A stretch of DNA of 64,000 nucleotides from Pomphorhynchus laevis (GCA_012934845.2 WNNJ02000487.1:310001-374000); one strand, 5' to 3'; counted from the stretch's first letter, positions 1 to 11,339 are shown. Notes: generated by a model from the letters alone, not told the origin. Numbers and translations are program-made.

Positions 1-2690
1 ATCTACTTTACTTGTTCAATAAAATTTAAAAAAACCAGTCTAATTCCAATTCAACCTATCAAAGGATATCACCAAGCGAAAGCTCCTACACCGGTTAACA
101 AGCCTTACATCTGGTAACGGTTTGCTTAAGCAGTGGCTTCACAGGACAGTACGTGTAATGTCGCTCCTTCCTTCATCAGCTTACTATGGTTGTTGAACAA
201 GCAACACACGTTTGTTCAATTGTAGCCAAAGCGCGAGCAAAAGCTCTAGCGCTGATGTTAAAATACGTCACTCTACATATAGTGACTATGTGAATACAAC
301 AAAAGGTGACGTTGTAAATACGAAAGAATTAACTTAACTTTTTTAGTAAAAAATATTTATTGATAGTAAGTATTTGTATCTATTAACCTTAATAAATATA
401 ATAACTGAATAAATGTAAAAATTATATAATTATATTATAATATTGAATATGACCATTTAAGATTTGAAATAATTTACTTTACTTTTTTAGTATTACACAC
501 GAACAGCAAAGTATAAACCTGTATGCTTTTTTACAACCTTCGTCGGGAAGCTTAACCTGGATTGCGCCTACCACAGACGCCTAGCCCTCAATGGGGGCAT
601 TTCGACCTTAGTCGAAATGTATATAGATAATGGTTTAGATAATGGTTCATATAGATAGTAATGTCATCAGTAGTAGATCGCGAAATACGATTTGGAGAGT
701 ACGTATTTTCATCAGCACATGAATGTTGAGTCGTGCATAAAGAAATAATTCAGAGTTTGCCGTGCACCTTTCGTTATAGCTATTCGTAAACTGCGGTCAA
801 TTACGGCTAGCGAAAATAACTTTTGATTCGATGGAATACACCAGATAATGGTTTTAGTATATTTTCGAAAAATATATAACATACTTATGACATTTCATTA
901 TGGCATTTAGTTAACAGCTATAATATTAGAAATATATCTCACACTTATAAAATTTATGATTTTGGCAAATCAAAAAATGACATGTAAATAACAAAGTCCA
1001 AACTTACTGAATAAATTCTTAATACTTAAATATACAAATTACCTCATCAAGTTGCTGCTTAGCTAAGACATTTCCCTTTTCACTGTATATCTTCTATATC
1101 ACAACAAAATGTATACGTTATACATAATTTTAATTTTCACCTTTTCCTCTTGTGCTTTGAAAATAGCTCCGATACCGACACGTCTGGCCATATCGTAAAT
1201 TTTATTGATCTAGCGGTTTGCATACAAAATAGTTAAACAGATATTTAACTTTTATAAGAAGAAAAGTATATAAACATATGAATGCAATTTTGGTAGAATT
1301 TTATTTTATTTTTCGGTTTTCCATTTACAGTATTTTATAGACCAAAGTGCACATTTTTTCGTATATTGAAAATGCACAAAAGATGGTTTTAAAATGCATT
1401 TTTAATATAAGTTATATTACGTTTTTAATTTTTACATAATAATTTAATAATTTAATAATAATTTTAAATTTACTAATAATTTACCTTTATAATTATTTAA
1501 GTTTTTAAAGCGAATGCGAATTGAATTCTAAATATAATTAATTAAAAAATTAAAATTAATTAATATTAATATAATTAATATTAATTTTAAAATTGATTAT
1601 AATTCCTTTAAAATATTCAAATTTGAATATAATCAATTTTGATTTGATTGTTCATGATTGTTACATTTTTTGATAGAAAACTTACGCTGATATTTTTAAG
1701 CGAATTGAATTCTAAATTTAATAAAATTGCAGAAATAATGCTATCTGACAATTAATTACTAAAATTCAGTAATAATTAATTCTAAGTAAATAAGTATCTG
1801 ATCATTTACTTAATTAATAATTTACTATTAACATTAAATTTACTAATAATTTATCTTTATAATTATTAAGGTTTTTAAAGCGAATGCGAATTTAATTCTA
1901 AATATAACTTGAAATTTTGAATTTGAGATTACAAAAATAATGTTATCTGACAATTAATTACTACAGTTTAGTAATAATTATTAATTATTTAATTATTAAT
2001 TATTTAATTATTAATTATTTAATTATTTACTCGCTAATTAATAATTTACTATTTGTGTAGATAATTAGTAAATTAAATATTAAATTTCAATTGTTAATTT
2101 CAATTATTTAATTTCAATCAGGTTTATACAAACAGTCTACAGTTTTGTAGAACCACCAATATTCTTCGAGTTAAAAATTAAAAACTTACACTTGCTTTCT
2201 AAACTTGAATCGACTCAAACTGACATGGATGACATGTCAGTTTGATATGAAAACCTTAGATATGAAAACATTTTGATAGAAATCAACTTGAAATGTAATT
2301 TGTGGTTCTATAAATGTTTTATTTAAGAATATTTAGCAGATAAGGAAAATATTAGTTATTTGATTATTAAGATATTTGATTTTAAAAAAGATTTTTAATC
2401 GCTTTTAAAATGAATGAACAATCAATTTATAATGTTTTAATAGCTTTTTTAATTTTTGTGAATTAAATAGTGCAGAATAAATAATAAATCAATAAAATTA
2501 TTATTAATATTCAATTTAATATTAATAAATATATCTGTTGCATACTAACGATACCAACAAATACATTAAAGAGGCAAACTTTATCAAAACTTATTGTTTA
2601 TGATAAAAGAGCCCACACAATGATAGCAATGAAAAGAGATATACAAAAAGCATTGTCATTTACGTCATTTATAAATATTTATTAGTAAAT
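1..2690. other. AT-rich intergenic sequence, no gene seen
   Basis: No coding region is supported here. The first 330 bases and 520-900 are less AT-rich than the rest but give no recognisable protein in any frame. A perfect 9-bp hairpin (CATTTCGAC, loop CTTA, GTCGAAATG) lies at 598-619. From about 1400 the sequence is extremely AT-rich and carries the diverged repeats listed separately. Confidence 0.6.
1430..2045. repeat. Diverged direct repeats, about three partial copies
   Basis: A block containing AAAGCGAATGCGAATT and TTCTAAATATAA occurs near 1508-1535 and again near 1868-1905, with a shorter relative near 1695-1715. A second block, TATCTGACAATTAATTACTA, occurs near 1742 and again near 1943. 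The order of the blocks is conserved, so the stretch looks like an old tandem duplication that has drifted. No protein is encoded. Confidence 0.6.
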
Positions 2691-2824
2691 ATGAACACGT
2701 ATTCTAGTGAGTATCGTAAAAAATTAGTGAACATGAATTCTAGTTGAGTATCGGAAATGTGAAATCAAACAAAAATTATCAAAGTTTATTAAAACTAAAT
2801 TAAAATTTTTAAGTGGAAAATTGC

Positions 2825-2915
2825 TAGAGGAAATAAGTCATTAGCTTGTATTTGGCCCTGCTACTATGCTGGGTCGAGGAATAGGGACCGGAACATGATA
2901 ATGTACTCCATTTTG
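2825..2915 (+). repeat. Degenerate Penelope-like terminal-repeat module (copy P2)
   Basis: This stretch aligns with the conserved module seen in the Penelope-like elements at 9588-9690 and 49978-50080. It keeps the hairpin loop CATTAGC, the GTATTTGGCCCT segment, CTACTATG, GGGT-GAGGAATAGGG and the ACC-GGAAC box. The hairpin and pseudoknot arms carry mismatches and the downstream CTGATGA box is lost, so it is a decayed copy. The upstream TTTTTAAGTGG resembles the sequence just before the module in the other copies. Confidence 0.6.
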
Positions 2916-3319
2916 CATAGAATTCGCAAGTGGGAAATTTTAATGGATATACACAGTGTTACCTAGTTAACGGTTTTAACCAGGTTTTTAGTTAGATCAG
3001 GTTTACTACGAAATCCATACATTTTGATAGATACCTAGCTTTCGCCGTTGTTTCAGGAATTTAAACACCTATATTTAAAACACCGGCAGGTGCCCTGTAA
3101 ACATTATAGGTTTAATTTTTGGTTATTCAGAATTATATTCGTATGTTTTCAAAGAGAATTCAGCAGATGCAAGTGGTGCCCTTATTACATCATATCTTCC
3201 ACATTTGTCAATACAATATAGGATTCGAAATATTATAATATGTCAGTATATTATTTTATTATGATATGAAATATTACTAAACATTTTGTGCACAAAATGT
3301 TAACCAGACAATGATTTAC

Positions 3320-3353
3320 AAAATTTTGAACAATGATTTTTGTTCAAAATTTT
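3320..3353. repeat. Perfect 14-bp inverted repeat
   Basis: Arms AAAATTTTGAACAA and TTGTTCAAAATTTT are separated by 6 bases. Isolated AT-rich palindrome; no associated element recognised. Confidence 0.7.
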
Positions 3354-3735
3354 GAACATACAAAAAATATATATACATTTTTCTCGAAACAGAGCAAAAT
3401 ACTAAAACATCTATTTGTTTTCAAATAGAGCAAAATGTATATAGAAACAGAGTATACAAATGAGCACATAATCGTGATATTTGTACGATTAAAAGCAATA
3501 AGATTTAAATCCTTATTTTATAAACCAAATGAATGTTATTATTATGTCGATTAAAATTAAAATTGAAATAAATTAAATAAATTAAAATAAAAATCTAAAA
3601 AGTTAATAAATTATGTAGATTAATAAGTTAATTAGAATTTAATAAATTATTAATCATAATTTATTAGATTTAATAAATCTAATAAATTATGTTTACTTAC
3701 TCACAAATTAAAATTCTAGTTAGTAAGTACACGCG

Positions 3736-4870
3736 GTGCAACGCGAAACTTTGCAGGACATCCTCAACTGCCTATCGACGATTATTCATGGCTCCAGTCT
3801 TCTCTTCCGCTTAATATTGGTGGACTGGGCATATCAACACGCCGGACATGTCCATTCCTGCTTTCTGTTCATCGGTTTCAGATCCCTTCAACTTGTGACT
3901 AAAATCCTTGGAAACGCAAGATTATCAAACTGTGATATCGAGGAGAGTGAAGACAGTTGATGCCGCTAGTGTGGTCCGCGTTTACCGGGTTGGAGAGTCC
4001 AGTGGTTAAAGAATACAAGAAACATTTGAAAAGATCCTATTTTCTCGGGCAAGAAAGCTGCCCTTATGGACTCAACTCCCTTATGGACTCAGAGGCTTGC
4101 GCCCAGACTGCTAGCAGTGTGTAGCAATTACGCCGGTGATTTTGTAAACGCCGTCTTCGTTAGCTCAATAAACACTTTACTAGATGACTCTTAGCTGAAT
4201 AAACACTTTACTAGATGACTCTTAGCTCAATAAACACTTTACTAGATGACTCTAGCATCGCAATCGCCGTGGCAATTGGGAATTGCAACTGGGAATCCGA
4301 TTGTATGCTCCGTATCGGTGCATCTGCAGAAACGAAGTCGATACCGTATGGACTCACGGGCTGAACTGTTGCCGATCAAAGTCTCGTCATTTCCGCAATG
4401 TCGATGCGAACAATCTGCCAAAGATGGCATTGAATTCTGCTGGCTTCCCTTCACGGTTGGATCATACTGGAGTCTGCAGTGTAGACGGCAAACGACCTGA
4501 CGGTGGAATACTGACTATTTGGTCGTCTGGTAGATTGCTTCTATGGGACTTCACTTGTGTGAATACCACACTATCTAGCAACCTTTGCATTTCAGTATAC
4601 AGCGCGGCTAGTGTGGCAAAGAACGCTGAAACTAAAAAAGTTCACAAATACGCTAACATTGATAGCCGGTGGCAGTTGAAAGCACAGGAGCGATTGGGAC
4701 ACTTTCTCTCGCATTCCTTCATTAACTTGGTACACATTTAATTAGCGCAACTTCTAAACCTCGAGCCAGTGCTTTCCCTTTCCAGCGAATCAGTGTAGCC
4801 GTTCAGCGGGACAATGGTGTATGTATAATGAAGATCATGAGCGAAGGAGGGTCGTCAGATGTTTGTTTCA
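3736..4870 (+). pseudogene. Retroelement polyprotein C-terminal remnant
   Basis: Several frames must be joined to read this remnant. The first part (about 3770-3900) reads W-Q-SLPLNIGGLGI followed by PFLLSVH. That pattern is common in the region after the reverse transcriptase of a widespread invertebrate retroelement family. Near 4110-4190 it reads NYAGDFVNAVF then LLDDS, and from 4283 to 4741 LRLG-like, HGLNC, DGKRPDG, GRLLLWD and FTCVNT. After a frame change near 4780 it reads FQRISVAVQRDNG. The PDG and W-D residues suggest the nuclease-like C-terminal domain of such elements, by inference only. A 31-bp triplicate interrupts the frame after LLDDS. No RT catalytic core is visible. Host gene origin is unlikely. 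Confidence 0.6.
4160..4252. repeat. 31-bp tandem repeat, three copies
   Basis: The unit starts TTAGCTCAATAAACACTTTA and ends CTAGATGACTC; it occurs at 4160-4190, 4191-4221 and 4222-4252 with one substitution in the second copy. The array lies inside the old retroelement reading frame, at the LLDDS segment. Because 31 is not a multiple of three, the expansion itself breaks the frame. Confidence 0.85.
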
Positions 4871-5339
4871 AATTTTTATTGTAAGTAAACAGATGAATTC
4901 TTATCAATAATATAGTTAGTTATCTAAAAACGCTTTTAGGTAATTCATGACTTAAATTCGGAATTATTTTCACAAAAATTGCGATGATCAGAAAATTATC
5001 AGTTCCTCGCGATGATCACTAATGTTAATTCTAATACAGTGTATATTATCTATTAATCAGTTCATTAAAATACTGCGCTATAAGTTTGTTATTGAAAATT
5101 ATTTGTTATTTTGTTAATGAAATTTAAATATTAAATTTTTATATATTTGCAGACGAATTAAAATTCTATTTCGTGAGTAAATATATAAATTCTTAATATT
5201 TTAGTCATCTAGAGACGTTTTGTATAGAGTGGGCTATTTATTTTTATTAATTAAATGATATTTTAATGATGGTAATTATCATTTATATAATAAACAGTTA
5301 AAAGAATTTATCGATAATTTTGAATTAATCATATAAAAT
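4871..5339. other. AT-rich spacer, no gene seen
   Basis: No protein or RNA gene recognised. A string near 5036 (AGTGTATATTATCTATTAAT) resembles the sequence before the Penelope terminal-repeat modules and may be a very decayed fragment. Confidence 0.5.
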
Positions 5340-6138
5340 GTAAAGTAAATGCTCCATCCGTTTAACGATTATCATCAGCGTCTGGGCTGTAAGTAGAGCG
5401 TGCGCGATTACCTTCAACCGTGCAACGATGATCAGCTCGCCACATAACGTCGTCAGCAAACGTTACCGATTTTTGGGGTCGTTTCTTTCGTCAGTCGTGT
5501 TTGATGCAATATTCATCACCAGTACGGCAGTTCTTCACTAGAGCGCTATTTAGAGGAAGCTTCTCATCGGCGTTGCTGTCGTCAATAATAGATAGCAGAA
5601 TATGCTGCATCGCTAATTATACTGCATAGCAGTCCGCGAATTTGCCGACAGTTTGTTCACTGCTACTTGCGCGATTCAGTGTTTGGGATTTCTGTGGCAT
5701 CACGTCTACGACTGCGCCATGTTCGCTTACTTGATCACTGCACTGCTCGTGCAATTGCTGACAGTATATGTCATCAAAGCCGAGCTTACTCTGCAAATAC
5801 TGAATATCAATAAGAAACGAATCCAGAACAATATGGTCTTTCCCGTCAACGTGATAAAAACTAGACGATTGAATTGGGCTGATTTTTCGTAATGGAGTTT
5901 GAGTCAACAGAATCTTAGCTTTCGCTGGCTTATTCTGTTCCGTATCTGATGAATGTTGTTGAATATCAGTCTCACTAGTTCTACAAAGCAAAATGCTTTG
6001 TTTAGACCGATTATTATCGATCCGTCTGACTGATACCAGCTTGTCAATTGCGGCAAAATCGTTGTAGGTATAGTTATTAAAATCACGTCTCCGACGGGGT
6101 TTCACGCGACGTTTGCCGGGTGGTGTCGCACCCTGCAT
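5340..6138 (-). pseudogene. Unrecognised coding region with two in-frame stops
   Basis: A 173-codon open frame runs from an ATG at 6138 to a TAA at 5617. The same frame then continues for about 38 sense codons to a TGA near 5496 and on to a TAA near 5350. The later part contains RKKRPQKSVTFADDV, which looks like the K-S-V-T-F docking motif used by protein phosphatase 1 partners. The start is basic (GKRRVKPRRRRDF) followed by YNDFAAIDKLVSVRRI. The stretch is visibly GC-richer than its surroundings, which suggests coding origin. The ATG may itself sit just after a splice acceptor (AAAAGAG before GATGCAG). I do not recognise the protein. It could be a host pseudogene, several exons with the stops in introns, or a readthrough product. 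Confidence 0.4.
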
Positions 6139-6370
6139 CCTCTTTTATCAATATTTTCTAATGGTCGTTGCTAAGTAGTCGTTATCCAATTCTTTAAGCT
6201 AGCATTAGCTTTCTTTAATCGTTACATTCGGTTAATTTTCTTATTAGTGATGTCCTCCGAGTTATTTCCTGGTGACAACCAATCAACGACGTGTTAAAGG
6301 GTCCAGTATTTGATGCTTGATCGTCGATATCAATGTGAAATCTGTCGCGTTGCATTTTAAGTGAATGAGT

Positions 6371-6990
6371 TTAGGCTGTATGCAATGATAGGGGCTTCGA
6401 CACGCTCTCTACGAAATAATTTGTTGATGATCTTACCGTTATCGATTCATTTCGAAGGTTAAAAGCTTTGTTGCGAATTTGCTCAAGCAAATCCTTTTTA
6501 AATTTCTTGTCCCTAATGCAATTTGTCCTTCTCTTGATTGCTAGTAGTTTCGTTTCCATTATCAAAATTGATCATACTATTAGGTGGTGGAAGAAGTTCG
6601 TCAATATGTGTGGGGTCATGCACAAGTAATGCTCGTTTTGACTGATCGACGTTATTTAAACTGTTCTGGGATGATTTCATTGTCTTATAATTCATCGACA
6701 ATTTACTGGTTCAATGGATATAACTGAATATGGCGTTTCTCCGTCATTCAGAGATTTTTTTTGAAATTTGTCGTAAACAAGTTATATGCCTTCTACATCA
6801 TCTGAATCGTTATTTGCGCATTTGGAATATCGCGTAATAGGTGCATCACATCATCGATATGTAGATTCTACTTGCACGTTCGTTTTGAGACTAGCGTCTG
6901 GCTCGAATAGACGTTCCCCAGGTTCACATGTTTCCTGTTGGATGTGGTCAAATGCCAATATTGGAAGCCGATCGAGTGAAAATTAAATGT
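6371..6990 (-). pseudogene. Probable upstream part of the same unknown gene, frame-disrupted
   Basis: Coding-like stretches lie in several frames on the same strand as 5340-6138 and in the same GC-richer block. Near 6960-6800 the reading includes FDHIQQETCEPGERLFEPD and, after one stop, CDAPITRYS and NDSDDVEGI. From 6701 to 6513 it reads MSMNYKTMKSSQ, LLVHDPTHIDELLPPPNS and MINFDNGNETT. From 6565 another frame reads IRDKKFKKDLLEQI and NKAFNLRNESIT, followed by GTAAGA, a possible splice donor. No family is recognised. The mix of frames suggests either decay or short introns. Confidence 0.35.
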
Positions 6991-7779
6991 ATTCATATGT
7001 ATAAAATTTATTTAATTTATTTAATTTTAAATTTATTCATATATTTTAAGAGAATATTGAGAGTTTTTCGTGGAAAATTGTTTGTATATCGATGTGGCAT
7101 CCACGAAATTATTCATATATCTCACGTAAAATCAAGTGAGAAAATAAATATGATGGAATGAGGTCAACGGATATATTTCGGATTATGATCATTGAATTCC
7201 ATATGATACTTTATTATTGGCTGGCTGAACGACAAAGATTTATGATCAAAATTGAATATATCCTTTAATTTTGATTCACTGAGATAATGCACTTATGTAC
7301 AGTGTCATACAACGACATTTTTAATTTAACTTCTTTCTGCTTCAATGAGGTTTATCTGGCTAGATTATGGTAAATATTTTGCACTTTGTTGTCCCATGTC
7401 GAACGGCTGCAATGGGATAAAATAAAAATGAAATTATCAAATAAAAAGGAAGAAAAATTTCATAAGCTTATACAAAATCTGGACCAGGCATTTTTCCTTC
7501 CCCAGAAAATATGGCAGCTTGTTCGCACAAGAAAAAATTATCACGGTATTTGTCATATTATATATTAATACTTTAAACCCTTATATCCCATTACAAAAGA
7601 GTATCATATTAATTTATATTATTAAAAGAGGGTTTAGATTAAACCTTTTTTATCTAATTTACCCAAATTAAACTATTATTTATCTCCTTTGCATTCTTTA
7701 ACCCTTTCTCTTGGCCTATAAATTCCATTTACATTCTTTAACCCCATTTACTTTATCCCTTAGGGATTTCAAAGTATCT
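6991..7779. other. AT-rich spacer, no gene seen
   Basis: Short open frames occur but none has recognisable composition or motifs. Simple TTTAATTTATT runs lie near 7010-7040. Confidence 0.5.
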
Positions 7780-8165
7780 AATATTTCTTATTCCTCACTA
7801 TACCAAAGTATCTAGTATACTACCTCAGTATATCGAGGTAGGATTACACTCGCCCCACCTCGCTATCGCTTCGTTCCTGTCATACCCTCTTACTCCACAT
7901 TCCCAATTATTCCAACAACTACGGTCTCCGATCCTTCCTCGTCGCCGTCCTACTCGCCTGGAATCAACTCTCTCTCGACGTCCGCCGCGCTCCTTCCTTT
8001 ATCACATTCAAACAACTCCTCCGTTTAACCTTCTTGACACATGATTTACATTTTTTGTTGTGGTCATGTAAGCGTACCCTGGCACGCATTTGCCACATTA
8101 AAATAAATCTTTTTTTATTTCTTCCTCAGTATATCAAGGCATCTAGTATTTCTAATTCCTTAAAT
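7780..8165. repeat. Degenerate minisatellite interrupted by a LINE tail
   Basis: Motifs related to CAAAGTATCTAGTAT and CCTCAGTATATCGAGG recur before (7780-7845) and after (8125-8165) the LINE fragment at 7845-8118. The flanking repeats are the same on both sides, so the LINE landed inside a repeat array, or the array spread around it. Confidence 0.5.
7845..8118 (+). mobile_element. 5'-truncated CR1/L2-like LINE, 3' end only
   Basis: Only the C-terminal end of the ORF2 protein and the 3' UTR are present. The peptide contains NYGLRSFLVAVLLAWNQLS and VRRAPSFITFKQLLR, which matches the C-terminus of the longer copy at 57158-57844 (FGFRSFVVAAPLLWNQLPI). The 3' UTR has GTGGTCATGTAAGC, a hairpin GCGTACCCTGGCACGC at 8072-8087, then ATTTGCCACATTAAAATAAA. 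The same tail occurs at 11718-11750 and 57898-57935. The target site appears to be a minisatellite. Confidence 0.75.
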
Positions 8166-9045
8166 TATTTAGTATTTCCGCATTAAATCTAAATATATAT
8201 TCTAGAATAGAAATTTTCGTTATCCATCTGGAGAACGAAATGGAGAAGCAATAATTCTACTAAAAAATCCCAGCGCAACTAGAGTGAAGCGAATTACAAA
8301 TAGGATCAAAACAGCTTGAATTTTAGCACGAGGGATAAGTTGAATGATTGAACGATAAGTAATTTAAGTGTAATCGAATCACGTAATGAAGATTATTATA
8401 AACAAAAATCGAAAAACTTCGAAAACAAAGCAATGTTGTTATGCTGATGAACGTTAATAGTGATAAGTGTCATACATGGAATACGTATTAATGGTATCGA
8501 TTCTGGTTTTACATCATTGCTACCTCCTTGTACCTATTTGATCAATAATCCGACATTCCATTGTTCTATTACCATCATGTTACCCAAGTCAATTTCCAAG
8601 AAATTAACTATATCATCTATCATTTTATACTTTCTGTCATCACTGCACAAACCACAATTCAATTATCCGCAGATTGCATCAATCTATAACACTCGCCTCT
8701 TAACAATTTACCTCTAATAATCCAACCACATCACATGTAAATTCAAATTTTGCCAACTCGACCTTTTAAACTAATAAACTTACATAAAGCACAACATTCA
8801 CATTATGCTCTTAATTCACTTGTAAAACCTGCACACTCCAGCTTTTCGTTGAAATCATCTACTATGTTTCTATCCTAATCACCCTCCACTACTTCATCCA
8901 ATTCTGTCCTACCACGTACTCTTTACTCTTCTGCTGCTCGTAAACGTCACGCTTCTCGCGATCATTGCATCGTTTTGAAAAATATATCTCTTTCTGATTC
9001 TGATCAAGTACAAACTCGCCTTTATTCTTAGTCTTTCGCTTTATT
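8166..9045. other. Spacer, no gene supported
   Basis: An 85-codon open frame at 8460-8717 has no recognisable motif, and its pyrimidine-rich composition suggests chance. Pyrimidine-rich, LINE-like sequence continues to about 8960 but cannot be assigned to a family. Confidence 0.45.
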
Positions 9046-9049
9046 CTTA

Positions 9050-9300
9050 TAACTTACTATACGTACGCAATCTGTGATATATAAAAGTGTATGGAGTTGG
9101 AAATAATGAAGGAATGATACCGTAGCTGATTTCTGCTGTGAAATTCCTTGTGATCTAGCAAAATTGATAGAATGAAAGAATCCATCAAAGGATCACCAGC
9201 ACCGATTCAATGATCTCCTGATCACATCAATATTAAATATAAAGAAAGAATGCTTTGAATGCATCTCGAAATATACGGTTTCAGAAATTTATTACATTGA
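9050..9300 (-). repeat. Interspersed repeat shared with 40180-40720
   Basis: Read on the - strand this stretch matches blocks of the + strand at 40180-40720 in the same family. Shared strings are GTGATCAGGAGATCATTGAA, ACCGATTCAATGATCTC, CTACGGTATCATT, TTCCAACTCCA and TTTCTGAAAC near the start. Block order differs between the two copies, so at least one is rearranged. The family is not recognised. GATCAGGAGATCATTGAA and its near-inverse give a local hairpin. Confidence 0.6.
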
Positions 9301-9359
9301 ATGTTTCATATACTTAAAAATTCCTAGCTGGCAAGAAAATGCTGGCAAGAACAGCTTGA

Positions 9360-10480
9360 TCAGTTTATTAATGAATTAAATCAGCTAACTGAGTCTACGT
9401 ATTCAATATAATTATAAAATAAACAAAACAATAATAATGCTAAATCAAGAATTTAATAATTAAATAATAAAATAAATAATTGTTTTTAGATTTTCTATAA
9501 TTTAAATCAAGTTAAAAAAAATGAAATTTAAAATAAACGTCATTTTTATGAATTGACTAATAAATAACAGACGTTGTATCAGAATAAGAATTAGAGGTCA
9601 TCAGGAGGAACTGCTATGCTATCAGGTTTCGGCCCCTAATTCCTCTACCCAACATAGCAGCGGGGCCAAATACATGCTAATGATGTATTTCCTCTGATAA
9701 AACTATCTAGTATCTTATTCTAATACAAAGTATATTATTTATTATCCATCCATAAAAATTTGCCACTTAAGAGTTTAAATTTATTCTTTATATTATTGTG
9801 TTGATTTATATATTTTACTATTTTCTGTTTGATGGTTATTTTTATAGTAACCTAGTTTAAAATATGTATCTATTAAATTATTTAAATGATTTTGAAGAAA
9901 GCCAATATCATTACATATTGTTGCAATTCTTAAAATTTCATTATTTAATGTATTATATTTTATATTATATGGTATGCATGAATGCTCATGCAAAAATATG
10001 TTTCTTGTAAATTTAAATATGTCATCTTTACGATATAAATTAATAGTAGTTTTAGTTAATGTTAATTTAATGTTCATATCTAGATATACACCTTCTTTAT
10101 CATTAATATTGGTTTTGTTAAGAATAAGGCTTTCTGGATAAATGTGCTCACTAATTGAATAAAAATTATTAGAATTAAATACACATATATCATCAATGTA
10201 TCGAAACATATATTTCATATATTTATATTGTTTAGATTTAGTTTTTACACAGTTATGAACAAATTCATATTCTATAAAGCTTAAAAACAAGTCAGCTATA
10301 ATTGGGCTACTATTATCACCCATTGGAACACCTTTTACTTGTCTAAATATAGATGTCCCTACTTTTAAATAATTTTGATTTATCAAAATATTTAAGGATT
10401 CTATTAATTCAATTTTATCCATATATTTATATTTACTTGATGGTTTAATTTTTGTTAGATAGTATTTCCAGCAATTTTCC
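9360..10480 (-). pseudogene. Penelope-like element (Naiad-type RT), 5'-truncated
   Basis: The reverse transcriptase C-terminal half is open from 10422 to 9793, and the frame extends upstream to about 10480 (YYLTKIKPSSKYKY) before homology stops. Motifs in order: QVKGVPMGDNSSPIIADLF, the catalytic FRYIDDICVFN, YPESLILNKTN, YLDMNIKLTLTKTTINLY, FLHEHSCIPYNIKYN and FKLGYYK. No GIY-YIG nuclease follows the RT. Together with the CxC domain of the related copy at 62935-64000, this fits PLEs whose nuclease is N-terminal (Naiad group). After the stop come about 100 bases, the structured module at 9588-9690, then a 3' tail ending near GACTCAGTTAGCTG at about 9380. The same tail is found at 37330-37590 and 50560-50765. 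Confidence 0.8.
9588..9690 (-). ncRNA. Conserved PLE terminal-repeat RNA module (copy P1): hairpin, pseudoknot, permuted hammerhead boxes
   Basis: Reading the - strand, an 8-bp hairpin (AAATACAT, loop CATTAGC, ATGTATTT) occupies 9690-9668. It is followed by GGCCCC (9667-9662) and CTGCTATG (9660-9653). Downstream come GGGGCC (9636-9631), which pairs with GGCCCC, and CATAGCAG (9618-9611), which pairs with CTGCTATG, making an H-type pseudoknot. GAAAC directly follows GGGGCC. CTGATGA (9604-9598) is followed at once by CCTCTAATTC (9597-9588), which can pair with GAATTAGGGG (9642-9633). That helix competes with the GGCCCC pairing. GAAA and CUGAUGA are hammerhead core boxes, but here GAAA comes first. 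Other copies show covariation. Function is inferred only; it lies in the 3' region of the element. Confidence 0.6.
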
Positions 10481-10500
10481 TATATGTCACCTGGATGATG

Positions 10501-10528
10501 AACTTTACTAGATGATCCTAGTAAAGTT
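10501..10528. repeat. 11-bp inverted repeat
   Basis: Arms AACTTTACTAG and CTAGTAAAGTT are separated by ATGATC. The left arm and spacer share CTTTACTAGATGA with the 31-bp triplicate at 4160-4252, which hints at a common, unidentified source. It lies just upstream of the truncated PLE. Confidence 0.65.
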
Positions 10529-10529
10529 C

Positions 10530-11339
10530 AGACCAAGATATACAGAAAGCTCGCCTACACACCGCTATACCTACATTCCAAGAGAGTCACCTCAATTCGC
10601 AGAAGGCACTAATTACGAATTAGGCAACCAGAATAATGAGCATATGCAATAGGGTAAAAGACAGGTAAAACTGTCTAAATATCTTCGACAAAACTTATCA
10701 TAAAGAGGATATACTAAGCATAAAATCACAATATCAATAAAAATGTGAAAATTAGGACAGGACTTTATAAAAGAAACTTAAAAAACATCTAATAATAAAA
10801 ATACGGTAAGAATGGCGATTCATTTTCATCCCGCTTTACCCAGGGAGGCCTAAAATTTTACAAACGCATGGATGGTACAAATGTAAACGTCCACGATTCA
10901 AATGCTGTAAGCAAATGACTTCGTTTTGTAGCGGTATAACCAAAATGCATTATAATATTAAAAACATCTAACGGCACAACACGAGGTACCATCTACAATG
11001 GCAGATGCACTATTTGTGATGCTCAATCATAAGACGCCTCTAGATGTCATAGTACTGCATTTCAGAAAGCATGACTTAAAAGAAGATTGTTTCACATACA
11101 AAATAATAAGTAAACAACATAATGACATTTAAAAAGAAAATTATATGAACAAATGTAGATTGACCAGTAAATAAGCGATAAAATAACAGGTATAAATAAA
11201 TATCACTGCTATAGATGGACTGACGTGACAACATTTCTTTTATTTTGTTTCTTTTTACTAATTTTAGCTGCTCTTTTTGTCCTTTGATAAATGAGTTCAA
11301 TTATTCACATTATTTTAAACTGTCCCACACCCTCCCATA
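10530..11339. other. Spacer, no gene supported
   Basis: No recognisable protein or RNA. Open frames here are short and low in complexity. Confidence 0.5.

Noticed and set aside
9588..9690. HDV-like ribozyme in the Penelope module
   Set aside because: The GGCCCC/GGGGCC and CTGCTATG/CATAGCAG pairings resemble P1 and P2, but there is no P4, no convincing P3 hairpin and no P1.1 pair, so the fold is described only as a pseudoknot.
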